Assembly: GCA_041580375.1 (NCBI GenBank)
Contig: JBFGDZ010000057.1
Span: forward strand, 1-19,078
DNA: 19,078 nt
Direction of reading: 5' to 3'
DNA from: JAPUIN01 sp041580375
GTDB lineage: Bacteria; Acidobacteriota; Polarisedimenticolia; Gp22-AA2
Both the position numbers and the translations under genes were made by a program. Under the pieces are notes generated by a model. The model was not told the DNA's origin and did no database searches. It saw only the letters and a list, made by a program, of their open reading frames with translations. Within the stretch, counting starts at the first letter, position 1. Each line of letters opens with the position of its first letter. Shown here one piece after another: positions 1 to 7,434 of the stretch.

Positions 1-855
1 CCTTCTGGCGGGACCCTTCTCCTTGATCTTCAGCAGCGCATCGCGTCCCAGGAAATCGCCGCAGTCGTACCGGATGAAACCGGACAACCCGCACTCGTAG
101 GGATTGTTCGAATCCGTGGCGTCGAATCCGTAAAAGACGAAGCCCTTCTCCCATCGCAGGGCGTCGAGCGTGTCCATCCCGTACGGCACGGCTCCATGCG
201 GCTCGCCGGCCTCCATGATCAGATCCCATGCGGCATGCGCGTCCTCAGCGTTCACGTAGCACTCGTACCCCAGCTCGCCGGAGTATCCCAGCCGGGCGAT
301 CAGGCAGGGGATCTTGCCGAAATGGCCTTGCGCGAACCGGAAGAACTTCATCCCGGACAGGTCGATGTCCGTGATCCGGGAGAGGAGATCCCTGGACTCC
401 GGCCCCTGGACGGCGATCATCGCCAGGCTCGAGCTGATGTCCGTGACGTGCGCGTCGGCGCCCCTCTCGTCGATGTGCTTCTGGATCCACGCGAGCGTCC
501 GCGCCCGGAACATGGAGGAGGTGATGACGCGGAGGTGCTCCGCTCCGAAGCGGAGCACGGTGACGTCGTCCTGGATCAATCCCTTGCCGGTGCACATCGT
601 CGTGTACAGGGCCTGACCGTCCGACAGTCTCTCCGCGTTGTTGACGATGAGGTGCTGAACGAGCGCCCGGGCGTCGCGGCCCTTCACGTCGAGACGGCCC
701 ATCTGCGAGATGTCGATCAGGCCGACGCGCCTGCGGACGTGCCGCGCCTCCTTCTCGACGCTCGAGTAGAACTCGGGCATGGCGTACCCCATGCCGGTCG
801 TGAACATCCTCGCGCCCAGTTCCAGATGCTTGTGGTAGAGCGGGGTGAGCTTCAC
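1..855 (-). CDS. GcvT-family aminomethyltransferase (T-protein-like), 3' end cut by window edge
   Basis: The first 285 residues of a tetrahydrofolate-dependent aminomethyltransferase, a family whose glycine-cleavage member transfers the aminomethyl carbon to THF. The GTG start at 855 follows a good Shine-Dalgarno (GAAGGAG, 7 nt away). Visible family features are IDISQMGRLDVKGRDA (about 47-62), the aspartate pair D96-D97 in GKGLIQDDVTV where the family places its catalytic Asp, MIAVQGPESRDLL, and RLGYSGELGYE. T-proteins are about 360-370 residues, so some 80 residues lie beyond the edge. Where canonical GcvT has a GARDTLR-type motif, this protein reads GMDTLDALRWEKGF, closer to the THF domains of dimethylglycine/sarcosine dehydrogenases and DmdA-like demethylases. 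No gcvH or gcvP is visible. The family is secure; true glycine cleavage versus another N- or S-methyl donor is open. Confidence 0.88.
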   Translation of the reverse strand, partial: MKLTPLYHKHLELGARMFTTGMGYAMPEFYSSVEKEARHVRRRVGLIDISQMGRLDVKGRDARALVQHLIVNNAERLSDGQALYTTMCTGKGLIQDDVTVLRFGAEHLRVITSSMFRARTLAWIQKHIDERGADAHVTDISSSLAMIAVQGPESRDLLSRITDIDLSGMKFFRFAQGHFGKIPCLIARLGYSGELGYECYVNAEDAHAAWDLIMEAGEPHGAVPYGMDTLDALRWEKGFVFYGFDATDSNNPYECGLSGFIRYDCGDFLGRDALLKIKEKGPARR

Positions 856-947
856 GTCGTGACTCCTTCACGCCGATCCAGCGCACGACCGGCGAAACCC
901 TCCGGCTGTGCCTGCCGTCCTCGTGCAGTTCGATCGAAGGTCCCCGG

Positions 948-976
948 ATCATACTCATGACGTGATGGGCCGTCGA
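948..976 (-). promoter_or_regulatory. Candidate sigma-70 promoter of the aminomethyltransferase gene
   Basis: On the minus strand TCGACG (971-976) and TATGAT (948-953) are separated by 17 bp, matching 4/6 and 5/6 of the -35 and -10 consensus. Transcription would start near 941, giving a leader of about 85 nt before the GTG at 855. I looked for glycine riboswitch core motifs in that leader and saw none. Confidence 0.45.
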
Positions 977-1061
977 GAGGGCTGAATTGCGGCCGGCCGC
1001 CGCCACGCTTGGGAGCCGTGTCGTCGACGTCCACTCTCGATCTCGAGGAACACCCCGGGAG

Positions 1062-1070
1062 TGCTATGAT
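1062..1070 (+). promoter_or_regulatory. Extended -10 promoter of the small exported-protein gene
   Basis: TGCTATGAT fits the extended -10 pattern TGnTATAAT with one mismatch in the hexamer. No good -35 lies 16-18 bp upstream, as is common when the TG extension is present. The start would be near 1077, giving a leader of about 120 nt before the ATG at 1198. Confidence 0.45.
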
Positions 1071-1197
1071 TGACTAAAACATCCACCGCGCTCAGCCCTG
1101 TCCGGCCTGATCAATCCCGTGCATTCCGTCCGGCCGCAGGCGGAGCACTGGATGCATCACGAAGCGGTACCATCACATCTCATGAGGGAGGCTCAAA

Positions 1198-1689
1198 ATG
1201 AGAAGCGATCCGCGCCGGAGGCCCTCGCTGATGCCGTTGTTTTTCTTACTTTCGATCGTTGCGGCGTTCATGCTGGGGCGTTACGCGCCCATGGATGGCG
1301 GCGTGGCGCTCGCCCAGGAGGCGCGCGGTCCCGGCGGCGCGCGCATGGAGCTCGCCGAGATGAACAGGGTCCTCGACAGCCTGATCGACAACTACGAGAA
1401 CGATCTGATCGGCGAGGCCGGGCTGACCCGGGCCATACCGGCGCTGACCGGCTTCAAGATACGCGCCATGACTCATCTCCCGCAGATCTACGGAAGGCGA
1501 TTCGACGAGTGGTTCGTCCCGTTCGAGTTTCTCGACAGGCGGCTCGATACGGCGAACCGTATCGCCCAGGATGTGATCGCCGGCGAGACCGATCGGGGTT
1601 CCGGGAAGGAAGTGATCCTGGAGGCCTTACGCGAGGCGAAGGCCGAGAAGGAGAAGGTGGAGAAAATGCTGCCCGCGGGCAAGAAGTAA
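1198..1689 (+). CDS. Small membrane-anchored or exported protein of unknown function
   Basis: A 163-residue protein I do not recognise. The start is supported by GAGGGAGG six bases before the ATG. The N-terminus is basic (RRR at 6-8) and followed by a hydrophobic stretch at about 12-27 (PLFFLLSIVAAFML). A possible signal peptidase I site (ALA before QE, near 38) means it may be secreted or remain anchored by the hydrophobic stretch. The remainder is hydrophilic, charged and predicted mostly helical, with acidic and basic residues alternating near the C-terminus (REAKAEKEKVEK), and could form a coiled coil. It has no cysteines and no enzyme motif. It is transcribed alone, diverging from the aminomethyltransferase and converging on the NUDIX gene 31 nt downstream. 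Confidence 0.72.
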   Translation: MRSDPRRRPSLMPLFFLLSIVAAFMLGRYAPMDGGVALAQEARGPGGARMELAEMNRVLDSLIDNYENDLIGEAGLTRAIPALTGFKIRAMTHLPQIYGRRFDEWFVPFEFLDRRLDTANRIAQDVIAGETDRGSGKEVILEALREAKAEKEKVEKMLPAGKK

Positions 1690-1692
1690 GAG

Positions 1693-1733
1693 CGATCGGA
1701 TCTGCCGGACAGCGGCCTGCTCAACGCCGATCG
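1693..1733. terminator. Candidate bidirectional hairpin between converging genes
   Basis: Outer arms CGATCGG (1693-1699) and CCGATCG (1727-1733) are perfect reverse complements. Inside them GCCG (1704-1707) can pair with CGGC (1713-1716). The hairpin starts 3 nt after the plus-strand stop and runs into the last NUDIX codons. There is no T-tract, so intrinsic termination is uncertain. Confidence 0.35.
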
Positions 1734-2158
1734 GGCGGCCGCGCCAGCGCCTCGCGCGCCGCCTCGACGAGTCGCGGGAAGCGGCAGGCGCGGGCGAACT
1801 CGTCGGCGGTCATCCAGGCGCATCGATCGTGCTCGTCCGACAGGCGGGCCTCGCCCGCCTCGCTGCGGCCGCGGTAGGCGACGACGATCATGTCGTGCCG
1901 GTTGCGCTTCGTCTGGTAGGCGGTGAACGGCCGCGGATCGATGGCGACGTCGAGGCCCGACTCCTCGCGCGCCTCCCGGATGGCGGCGTCGCGCGGCTGC
2001 TCGCCGGGGAGGATCCGGCCCGACAGCGCCTCCCAGGCACCGGGCGCGGCATCCTTCGCGGGCGACCGGCGCATGGCCAGGAATCGGTCCCCCCGCAACA
2101 CGAAGACGACGACGGCCGCGACGAAGTGGGCGCCCTCTCCTCCCTCCGGGGAGGTCAC
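1721..2158 (-). CDS. NUDIX hydrolase
   Basis: A 145-residue NUDIX protein, a family that hydrolyses nucleoside diphosphates linked to another group (house-cleaning of damaged nucleotides, sugar nucleotides, cofactors). The NUDIX box Gx5Ex7REUxEExGU is complete at residues 47-69: G47, E53, R61-E62, E65-E66, G68, L69. The N-terminal strand AAVVVFVLRGDRFLAMRRS is typical. The GTG start at 2158 is chosen because it overlaps the TGA of the upstream gene as GTGA, implying translational coupling. An in-frame start with its own well-placed Shine-Dalgarno is not available, although a purine-rich GGAGGGAGGAG lies just inside the gene. It is the last gene of the DUF2339-DUF3999 / YvlD / NUDIX operon. 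Substrate cannot be read from the sequence. Confidence 0.88.
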   Translation of the reverse strand: MTSPEGGEGAHFVAAVVVFVLRGDRFLAMRRSPAKDAAPGAWEALSGRILPGEQPRDAAIREAREESGLDVAIDPRPFTAYQTKRNRHDMIVVAYRGRSEAGEARLSDEHDRCAWMTADEFARACRFPRLVEAAREALARPPDRR

Positions 2159-2532
2159 TCGCGCAATCGGGCCCGCTCCTCGTCCGTCTCGGCGGGCCCG
2201 GCCAGCGCCCCCACGAACCACGAGACGACACTGACGACGAGCGCGCCCAGGATCGCCCACCCGATCGAGTCGATGGCGAATCCGGGGACGAGGGCGGCGG
2301 CCAGCCCGAACGCGATGCCGTTCACGACCAGATAGAACAGCCCCAGCGTGAGGATCGTGATCGGCAGCGTGAGGACGAACAGGATCGGCCGGACGATGGC
2401 GTTCATGAAGCCGAGGACGAGGGCGGCGACGAGGAGCGCCGGGATCGATCGGACGTGCACGCCGGGGAGGATCCACGCGCTCACGCCGAGCGCGACCGCC
2501 GTGATCACCCAGTGAACCAGAAAGCGTCCCAA
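2155..2532 (-). CDS. YvlD/phage-holin-4-2-type small membrane protein
   Basis: A 125-residue integral membrane protein of the YvlD-like family (often labelled 'phage holin family', although most members are chromosomal and not lytic). Four hydrophobic segments are visible: residues about 4-24, 30-50 (ALLVAALVLGFMNAIVRPIL), 52-78 and 85-110. The motif NAIVRPILFVLTLPITILTLGL is typical and strongly supports the family. The start is TTG at 2532, preceded by GGAGG 8 nt upstream; the ATG that begins inside this spacer is in another frame. It lies 33 nt after the DUF2339-DUF3999 gene and overlaps the NUDIX start by 4 nt. Function is unknown; homologues are often linked to envelope stress. Confidence 0.85.
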   Translation of the reverse strand: MGRFLVHWVITAVALGVSAWILPGVHVRSIPALLVAALVLGFMNAIVRPILFVLTLPITILTLGLFYLVVNGIAFGLAAALVPGFAIDSIGWAILGALVVSVVSWFVGALAGPAETDEERARLRE

Positions 2533-2540
2533 CGTCGCAT

Positions 2541-2545
2541 CCTCC
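2541..2545 (-). promoter_or_regulatory. Ribosome binding site fixing the TTG start of the YvlD-like gene
   Basis: GGAGG on the minus strand ends 8 nt before TTG at 2532. An ATG lies between them but is out of frame, so the TTG is the start that fits both spacing and the conserved protein N-terminus (GRFLVHWV). Confidence 0.7.
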
Positions 2546-2565
2546 GAAGGGTCCAGTGTAGCCGA

Positions 2566-5500
2566 TCAGGCCCCGCGCGCGGCGGCGCCCTTCATGTTCC
2601 GCGCCACGACGGTGGCGAGGACGGCGACGGCGATCAGCAGGACGATCCAGAGGAGCCACGCGTGGCGCTCCGTGAAGGGTCGCGCGGGCGCGCCGCCGAA
2701 GAGCGGATTCGCGCCGGGCGGTCCCAGCATGGCGAGCGCCGGCGGCCGCTCGTCGAGATCGTGCAGCAGGGCCGGCAGGTCGTAGCGCGGCGCCGCGGCC
2801 TCGGGGTTGCCGTAGTAGAGCGAATACATCCCGCGCGGCCGCAGGGGGAAGACCAGGCGCTGCACCTGGGCGTGCGCCTCGACCTGCCGCAGGCGCAGCG
2901 GCCGGTCGTCGTGGTCGTTGATCACCACGCGCAGGTAGCGCGCCGCGACGCCGTCCAGCTCGATCCGGGTGCGGTCGATCGCCTCCTCGCCGCTGCGCCC
3001 CGCCGGGAGGCGGAAGAAGGTCCCCGATGCGAGCCGTCGCCAGGGCGCGTCGATCGTCCGGACGATCGGGTCGCCGGTCTCCGTCCTCCCGCGTCTCACG
3101 GTCGTCGTGATCTCGTTCCGCCCCATGAGGACGTAGCCCCTGCGGAAGGCCTCCTCGCGGAAGTCGAACCGGATCCACGCGGGGCGGGCGTTCCTGTGGC
3201 CGAAATCGATGTCGATGCGGGTCGTGCGCGCGTCGGTGTCGTGGGACACGCGGTCGCTCGCGATCGGCAGCGGTGTCGTGTCGGGCGGCGTCTCGACCCG
3301 ACGCCGCGCCCGCACCGACACGATCTCGACTGGCTTCGTCTCGCCGGGCATCGGGAAGACGGTCACCCGCAGCCGGCTCTGATCGTTGTCGGGTAAGCGA
3401 ACGGTCTCGTGGCGGACCCCCTCGAACGATCCCGAAGCCGGGATGCGGTAGATCCAGGCCTCGTCGACGACCGTCCTCCAGTCGCGCCCGTCGTCGCTCC
3501 CCTCGACGCGCGCGCGGCGTCGGAACTCGTCCCCGGACGATTCGACCTCGATGAGGTTTTTGACCATCTTCGACCCGAAATCGAGCTCGACCGAGACCGG
3601 CCCCCGCGGCGCGGCGCGGACTCGGTTGACGAGGCGCGGCGCGTAGGTCTCCTCGCGGCTGCCGCCCGCGCGCCGGTGCACGAGGGACGGCACCTCCTCC
3701 CGGCCGCGCCCCACGACGCGCAGATCGGCTAGATCGGCCCGGGCGCCGTCCAGCACGCCGGCGTCGAGGACGACCCAGGCGAACGGCTCGCCCGACTGCT
3801 CCACTTGCGCCGTGTCGATCGCGCGCACGTGGCTCCACTTCGCCGCGTCGAAGTCGGCGCCCACCTGCCCGAACGCCGGCAGGATCAGCAGCGCGATCCC
3901 CGCCGCCGTGCGGCCGATGCGCGAGCGCATCCGGCTGTAGAGGTAGGAAGCGGCGACGAGCAGCAGCCCCAGGACGACGAACGAGACGATGCGGTAGATC
4001 TCGCGCAGCTCCCAGACGTCCAGGAAGAACACCTTCGCGAGCGTGAGCGCGAACAGGCCTCCCGCGGCGTAGCGCGCCCCCCGGTCGGACCGCCTGAACC
4101 CGATCGCCATCAGCGCCGAGGCGTAGAGGGCCCACAGGACCGAGACCGACAGCAGCGCCCGCAGCGCGTTCGCCGTCGGGTCGTCCGGCGCACGCGGCCT
4201 GTAGCGGAAGAACGTGTAGACCTCGGTCGTCAGGAGCAGCAGGAGGAGCGCCGTCCCGGCCGCCGCGAGCACCCGGTGGACGGGGGCGCCGATCGTCCAC
4301 GTATCGGCGCTGCGGCGCTGGATCACGGACACCGCGAAGAACGACGCCGCGCCCAGAAGACCGGCCCAGAACGCGAAGGTGCCGAACAGGGGGCCGTGTC
4401 GCGTCCAGAACGCGCTCAGGAGAGCGAGGAACGGGACGAGCGCCGGCGCGAGCAGCGCGATCGACAACCGGTGCGCGACCCGATCGCGCAGGCGCAGCGC
4501 CAGGAGCAGGGCCGCGATCGGGTAGATCGCCCACAAAACCATCATTCCGGCGGCGCGGATGGGCGCGGCATACTCCCACAGCCGGAGGAACGACCGCACC
4601 TCCAGCGTCAGCCCCGTCAGGAGCAGCAGGAGCCCGGCGCTCAGGCCTCCCAGGAGTGCGGGGCGCTCGCGCTCGTCGAGGCGTCCGGCGTTCCGGCGGT
4701 AGAGCCAGGCCGCCGCGAAGACGGCCGCGACGACGAACGTCCAGGTGGCGAACGGAGCGTTCAGGAAAAGGGTGAACGCCTTCGTGTGCAGCGGCGTGTG
4801 CGCGATGAACAGCCGCAGCACCGCGAGTGCGAGGACGGCGACGCCCGAGAGGCGCGTCAGCCACGCTCCGTAATGGAACCCGATCCCGATCAGAAGCAGC
4901 CCGAGGATCGCCCAGGCGAGCGTGATCCCGTGCAGTCCGAGCTGGAGCGGCACCGCCAGGGTCATGAAGGCGATGCTCATCCCGAAGATCGACACGGCGA
5001 GGCGGCGATCGTCGGCCAGGCGCCGCCGGGCGAAAATCCCGAGCCCCAGGTAGCAGGCGGCGAGTGCGACGGCGATGAACCCCAGAGCGCGCGGGCTGAT
5101 CGGGTGGATCATCCGGTACAGGAAGCCGAACGCGAACGCGGCGTTGCCCAGGGCGAGGCCGTGATCCTCCGGGCGGGCATGGATGCGCCGGGCGAGGGCG
5201 TGCCCGTACGGGATGGCGAGGAAGATCAGGAAGAAGACGGCCAGCCCCGCGACCGCCACCGGCAGGCGTCCGCGCGCGTAGTGCTGCTCGTACCAGCCGG
5301 CGTACAGGATGCAGGTGCCGGCGAACGCCAGCAGGTCGAGGGCGCGCCAGCGCCTGAAGTACGTGACGGCCAGCGCGCCCAGCGCCAGCACCGTCAGGTA
5401 CGAGAACAGGAAGCCCGCCGCGTCCTGCCCGGTCGACAGGAGCACCGGCGTCAGGTACGCGCCGACGAAGGAGAGGACCGCGACGGCAAGGCTGTTCTGC

Positions 5501-6150
5501 GCCACCGCAAGGGCGACGCCGCACGCGGTCACCAGGACCAGCAGGACGAAGGCGGGAGCGATCTCGATCAGCTGGTAGAACCGGAAAGAGAAGAAGAGCG
5601 ACAGGTAGAGCGCCGCGATCCCGCCACCGGTCAGCCCCTGCGAGAAGATCCGATGTCCGTGGCGCCTCGTCCGCTCGCCCAGCAGGATCGCGACGATCCC
5701 GCACGCGATGCCGATCGCCACGCGCCCCTTCGGACCGATCCAGGCGTTCTCGTACGCGTACTTGAGGAAGAAGGCGATGCCGAAGAGGAGCGTGACGATC
5801 CCGGCGATGTTGTACCAGCGCGTCCCGATCGCGACCTCGAGGTCGCCCCCTCCGGCGCGCGGCGGCTTCGGCGAGGCCGGAGGCGCGCCCCCTCCCCGTC
5901 CCGCCGCGACGGAGAACCCGGGCTGCGGCAGGGTCGGACCGGACGGCGGGCCCGGGGCGGGCTGCGTCCGGGGGGTCGGCGGGGCGGCGGGGGGTTCGGC
6001 GGCCGGCCGGGGGGCATGGGCGGACTCGCGGAACCGCTCCCGGTCGAGGCCGGCCAGGCGCCGCTCGAGGCGGATCACCTTCACGAGCGCCACGATGGCG
6101 ATCACGGGGGCGGCCAGGATCAGGAGGAGCAGCGGCAGCAGGAGGGTCAC
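2566..6150 (-). CDS. DUF2339-DUF3999 fusion, large multi-pass membrane protein
   Basis: A 1194-residue protein from GTG at 6150. An upstream in-frame GTG at 6237 would add 29 residues, but GGGGAGG six bases before 6150 and the hydrophobic start (VTLLLPLLLLILAAP) favour the shorter form. After one membrane helix and a charged coil comes a Pro/Ala-rich linker (about 50-100). A DUF2339 membrane region with some 20 or more helices follows to about residue 740; its entry motif is RWYNIAGIVTLLFGIAFFLK, followed by QGLTGGGIAALYLSL. From M741 the sequence reads like a signal peptide (MRSRIGRTAAGIALLILPAF, then GQVGADF). It is followed by a 400-residue, mostly beta, presumably periplasmic region of DUF3999 type with the hallmark YYGNPEAAAPRYDL, and ends in one helix and a basic tail. 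DUF2339 and DUF3999 are usually described as separate proteins. Function unknown; envelope role inferred. Confidence 0.85.
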   Translation of the reverse strand: MTLLLPLLLLILAAPVIAIVALVKVIRLERRLAGLDRERFRESAHAPRPAAEPPAAPPTPRTQPAPGPPSGPTLPQPGFSVAAGRGGGAPPASPKPPRAGGGDLEVAIGTRWYNIAGIVTLLFGIAFFLKYAYENAWIGPKGRVAIGIACGIVAILLGERTRRHGHRIFSQGLTGGGIAALYLSLFFSFRFYQLIEIAPAFVLLVLVTACGVALAVAQNSLAVAVLSFVGAYLTPVLLSTGQDAAGFLFSYLTVLALGALAVTYFRRWRALDLLAFAGTCILYAGWYEQHYARGRLPVAVAGLAVFFLIFLAIPYGHALARRIHARPEDHGLALGNAAFAFGFLYRMIHPISPRALGFIAVALAACYLGLGIFARRRLADDRRLAVSIFGMSIAFMTLAVPLQLGLHGITLAWAILGLLLIGIGFHYGAWLTRLSGVAVLALAVLRLFIAHTPLHTKAFTLFLNAPFATWTFVVAAVFAAAWLYRRNAGRLDERERPALLGGLSAGLLLLLTGLTLEVRSFLRLWEYAAPIRAAGMMVLWAIYPIAALLLALRLRDRVAHRLSIALLAPALVPFLALLSAFWTRHGPLFGTFAFWAGLLGAASFFAVSVIQRRSADTWTIGAPVHRVLAAAGTALLLLLLTTEVYTFFRYRPRAPDDPTANALRALLSVSVLWALYASALMAIGFRRSDRGARYAAGGLFALTLAKVFFLDVWELREIYRIVSFVVLGLLLVAASYLYSRMRSRIGRTAAGIALLILPAFGQVGADFDAAKWSHVRAIDTAQVEQSGEPFAWVVLDAGVLDGARADLADLRVVGRGREEVPSLVHRRAGGSREETYAPRLVNRVRAAPRGPVSVELDFGSKMVKNLIEVESSGDEFRRRARVEGSDDGRDWRTVVDEAWIYRIPASGSFEGVRHETVRLPDNDQSRLRVTVFPMPGETKPVEIVSVRARRRVETPPDTTPLPIASDRVSHDTDARTTRIDIDFGHRNARPAWIRFDFREEAFRRGYVLMGRNEITTTVRRGRTETGDPIVRTIDAPWRRLASGTFFRLPAGRSGEEAIDRTRIELDGVAARYLRVVINDHDDRPLRLRQVEAHAQVQRLVFPLRPRGMYSLYYGNPEAAAPRYDLPALLHDLDERPPALAMLGPPGANPLFGGAPARPFTERHAWLLWIVLLIAVAVLATVVARNMKGAAARGA

Positions 6151-6163
6151 GGGAGGCCTCCCC
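6151..6163 (-). promoter_or_regulatory. Palindromic ribosome binding site of the DUF2339-DUF3999 gene
   Basis: GGGGAGG (minus strand, 6157-6163) is six bases from the GTG at 6150 and fixes this start. The adjoining 12 bp GGGAGGCCTCCC (6151-6162) form a perfect palindrome, so the Shine-Dalgarno could be sequestered between two mRNAs or bound as DNA by a protein; neither is shown by the sequence. Confidence 0.55.
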
Positions 6164-6289
6164 GCTCCCGTCCCGACGGGTCGGCCGGGAGCGTCGCGCG
6201 AAGGGTAATCACTCTCCCCCTCCCTGTCGAGGGGCACGGGAGGGCCGCCCCGGCGCCGGGTCCGTGGGGGCCGGCGGCCCGGCTTCGGT

Positions 6290-6330
6290 GACCGGGATCA
6301 CAATCGGTCCGGTCCGTCCGGGAGTAAAAT
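6290..6330 (+). promoter_or_regulatory. Candidate promoter and upstream inverted repeat of the secreted-protein gene
   Basis: TAAAAT at 6325-6330 matches 5/6 of the -10 consensus, but no convincing -35 lies at 16-18 bp. GACCG (6290-6294) and CGGTC (6305-6309) form a 5-bp inverted repeat with a 10-bp spacer just upstream, a possible operator. The leader would be about 95 nt. The rest of the 281-bp gap (6151-6431) shows no gene. Confidence 0.3.
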
Positions 6331-6431
6331 TCGATCAATCTCCGCATTCGACGTGCGAGAGGCTTCATCGGATGTCTGGGCGCGTCCGGACCGCGAAGGC
6401 GGAGCCGGTACGCGCACGAGAGGGGGATACG

Positions 6432-7367
6432 ATGAGATCTCTTCGAACCGCGTTGTGCGTTCTCGTGTTTCTGCTCGGAATCGTGCCGGTCTCCGGCGGC
6501 GTTCATCTCTGGCGCGTCAAGGAGATCTTCAGCAACGCGGACGGCACGATCCAGTTCATCGAGCTGGCCACGTGCTGCGGCTCCACGGGCGAGAACTTCC
6601 TGGCCAACCAGCGCGTGACGAGCACCACCAATTCGTTCACCTTTCCGGCCAACGTGGCGGGCTCGACGCTCAACAAGCACGTCCTGCTCGCGACGGCCGG
6701 GTTCGCCGCGCTGCCCGGCGCGCCGGCGCCCGATCACATCATCGCGGACCGGTTCTTCTCCACGACCGACGACACGATCACCTTCGCCGTGTACGACACC
6801 CTGATCTTCACGGCGGGCCGGCTGCCGACGGACGGCAGGACGTCGCTCAACAAGGACCCGAACGACGCCACCGACACGACGTTCACCGCGACGAACTCCC
6901 CGACGAACTACGCCGGCCAGACCGGAAGCGTCGTCGTCGTGAGCGGGGCGCCGGCCGTCCCCGACGGAAGCCACGGCACGACGCCGGTGACGGTCGTGTC
7001 GCTGAACGCGGACGCCTCGGTCCTCGAGATCGCGTTCGACGTCGACAGTTGCTCGAACGCGGCCAACCACCACATCGTCTACGGGTCCGGGGACGGGATG
7101 CCGGCGGCTCCCGGAGGGACGTTCACTTTGGCCGGCAGCGTGTGCGGGATCGGCACGACGAGCCCGTACGTCTGGGCCGACACGCCGCCGGTGGGCGAAG
7201 CCGGGAGCCTCCTCTGGTTCATGCTGATCGCGACCGACGCGAGCCTGGTCGAGGGATCCTGGGGGATGGATTCGGCCGGGGCCCAGCGGCACGGCCCCGG
7301 GAACAACGGCTCCTCCGGCACCTGCGCGGTCCAGAAGAGCCTCAGCAACGCCTGCGGGCACCCTTAA
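6432..7367 (+). CDS. Secreted two-domain protein, lamin-tail-like N-terminal part
   Basis: A 311-residue exported protein. The ATG at 6432 is chosen over in-frame upstream starts (6372, 6264) because GAGAGGGGG lies five bases before it and because the signal peptide starts there: basic residues, hydrophobic core about 7-20, cleavage probably after SGG or SGGV. The first mature half (HLWRVKEIFSNADGTIQFIE, then ENFLANQRVTSTTNSFTFP) resembles secreted proteins whose first domain has a lamin-tail-like beta fold. The second half (from about 176) has a repeated bacterial extracellular pattern with CSNAANHHIVYGSGD, VCGIGT, LLWFMLIATDASLVEGSWG and a C-terminal Cys pair. Cysteines C48-C49 and those of the C-terminal half probably form disulfides. 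No catalytic motif is seen. It stands alone and converges with the cysteine-rich gene 67 nt away. I know the sequence pattern, not a function. Confidence 0.75.
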   Translation: MRSLRTALCVLVFLLGIVPVSGGVHLWRVKEIFSNADGTIQFIELATCCGSTGENFLANQRVTSTTNSFTFPANVAGSTLNKHVLLATAGFAALPGAPAPDHIIADRFFSTTDDTITFAVYDTLIFTAGRLPTDGRTSLNKDPNDATDTTFTATNSPTNYAGQTGSVVVVSGAPAVPDGSHGTTPVTVVSLNADASVLEIAFDVDSCSNAANHHIVYGSGDGMPAAPGGTFTLAGSVCGIGTTSPYVWADTPPVGEAGSLLWFMLIATDASLVEGSWGMDSAGAQRHGPGNNGSSGTCAVQKSLSNACGHP

Positions 7368-7392
7368 GGCTTCGGGTCGGTCACCGCGCCCG

Positions 7393-7417
7393 GCCGCGGA
7401 TGGAGACCTTCCGCGGC
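7393..7417. terminator. Hairpin between converging genes
   Basis: GCCGCGGA (7393-7400) and TCCGCGGC (7410-7417) form a perfect 8-bp GC-rich stem. GG/CC pairing at 7402-7403 and 7407-7408 can add two inner pairs. It lies in the 67-nt gap between two convergent stop codons and could act in both directions. No T-tract follows on either strand. Confidence 0.45.
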
Positions 7418-7434
7418 GCAGCGATCGGCCGCTG

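Larger units (their letters stand above)
856..1197. other. 342-bp divergent intergenic region
   Basis: Lies between the minus-strand aminomethyltransferase and the plus-strand small exported protein. It holds a candidate promoter in each direction (948-976 minus, 1062-1070 plus) and a long leader for the plus gene, in which GTCCGGCC occurs twice. The open frames here in both directions lack protein-like composition. No RNA gene is recognised. Confidence 0.6.

Noticed and set aside
856..941. Glycine riboswitch in the aminomethyltransferase leader
   Set aside because: The leader is only about 85 nt and lacks the paired conserved core motifs of that riboswitch.
2155..2532. Phage holin, and thus a prophage remnant
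   Set aside because: The family name is misleading: YvlD-like proteins are common chromosomal membrane proteins, and no phage gene is nearby.
6235..6237. Upstream GTG as start of the DUF2339-DUF3999 protein
   Set aside because: The extra 29 residues are polar and unlike the family's hydrophobic N-terminus, while the GTG at 6150 has a well-spaced ribosome site.
3805..6291. An 828-codon plus-strand open frame opposite the DUF2339 region
   Set aside because: It mirrors the codons of the membrane protein gene, is extremely rich in Arg, Glu and Gln, and has no ribosome site or known motif.
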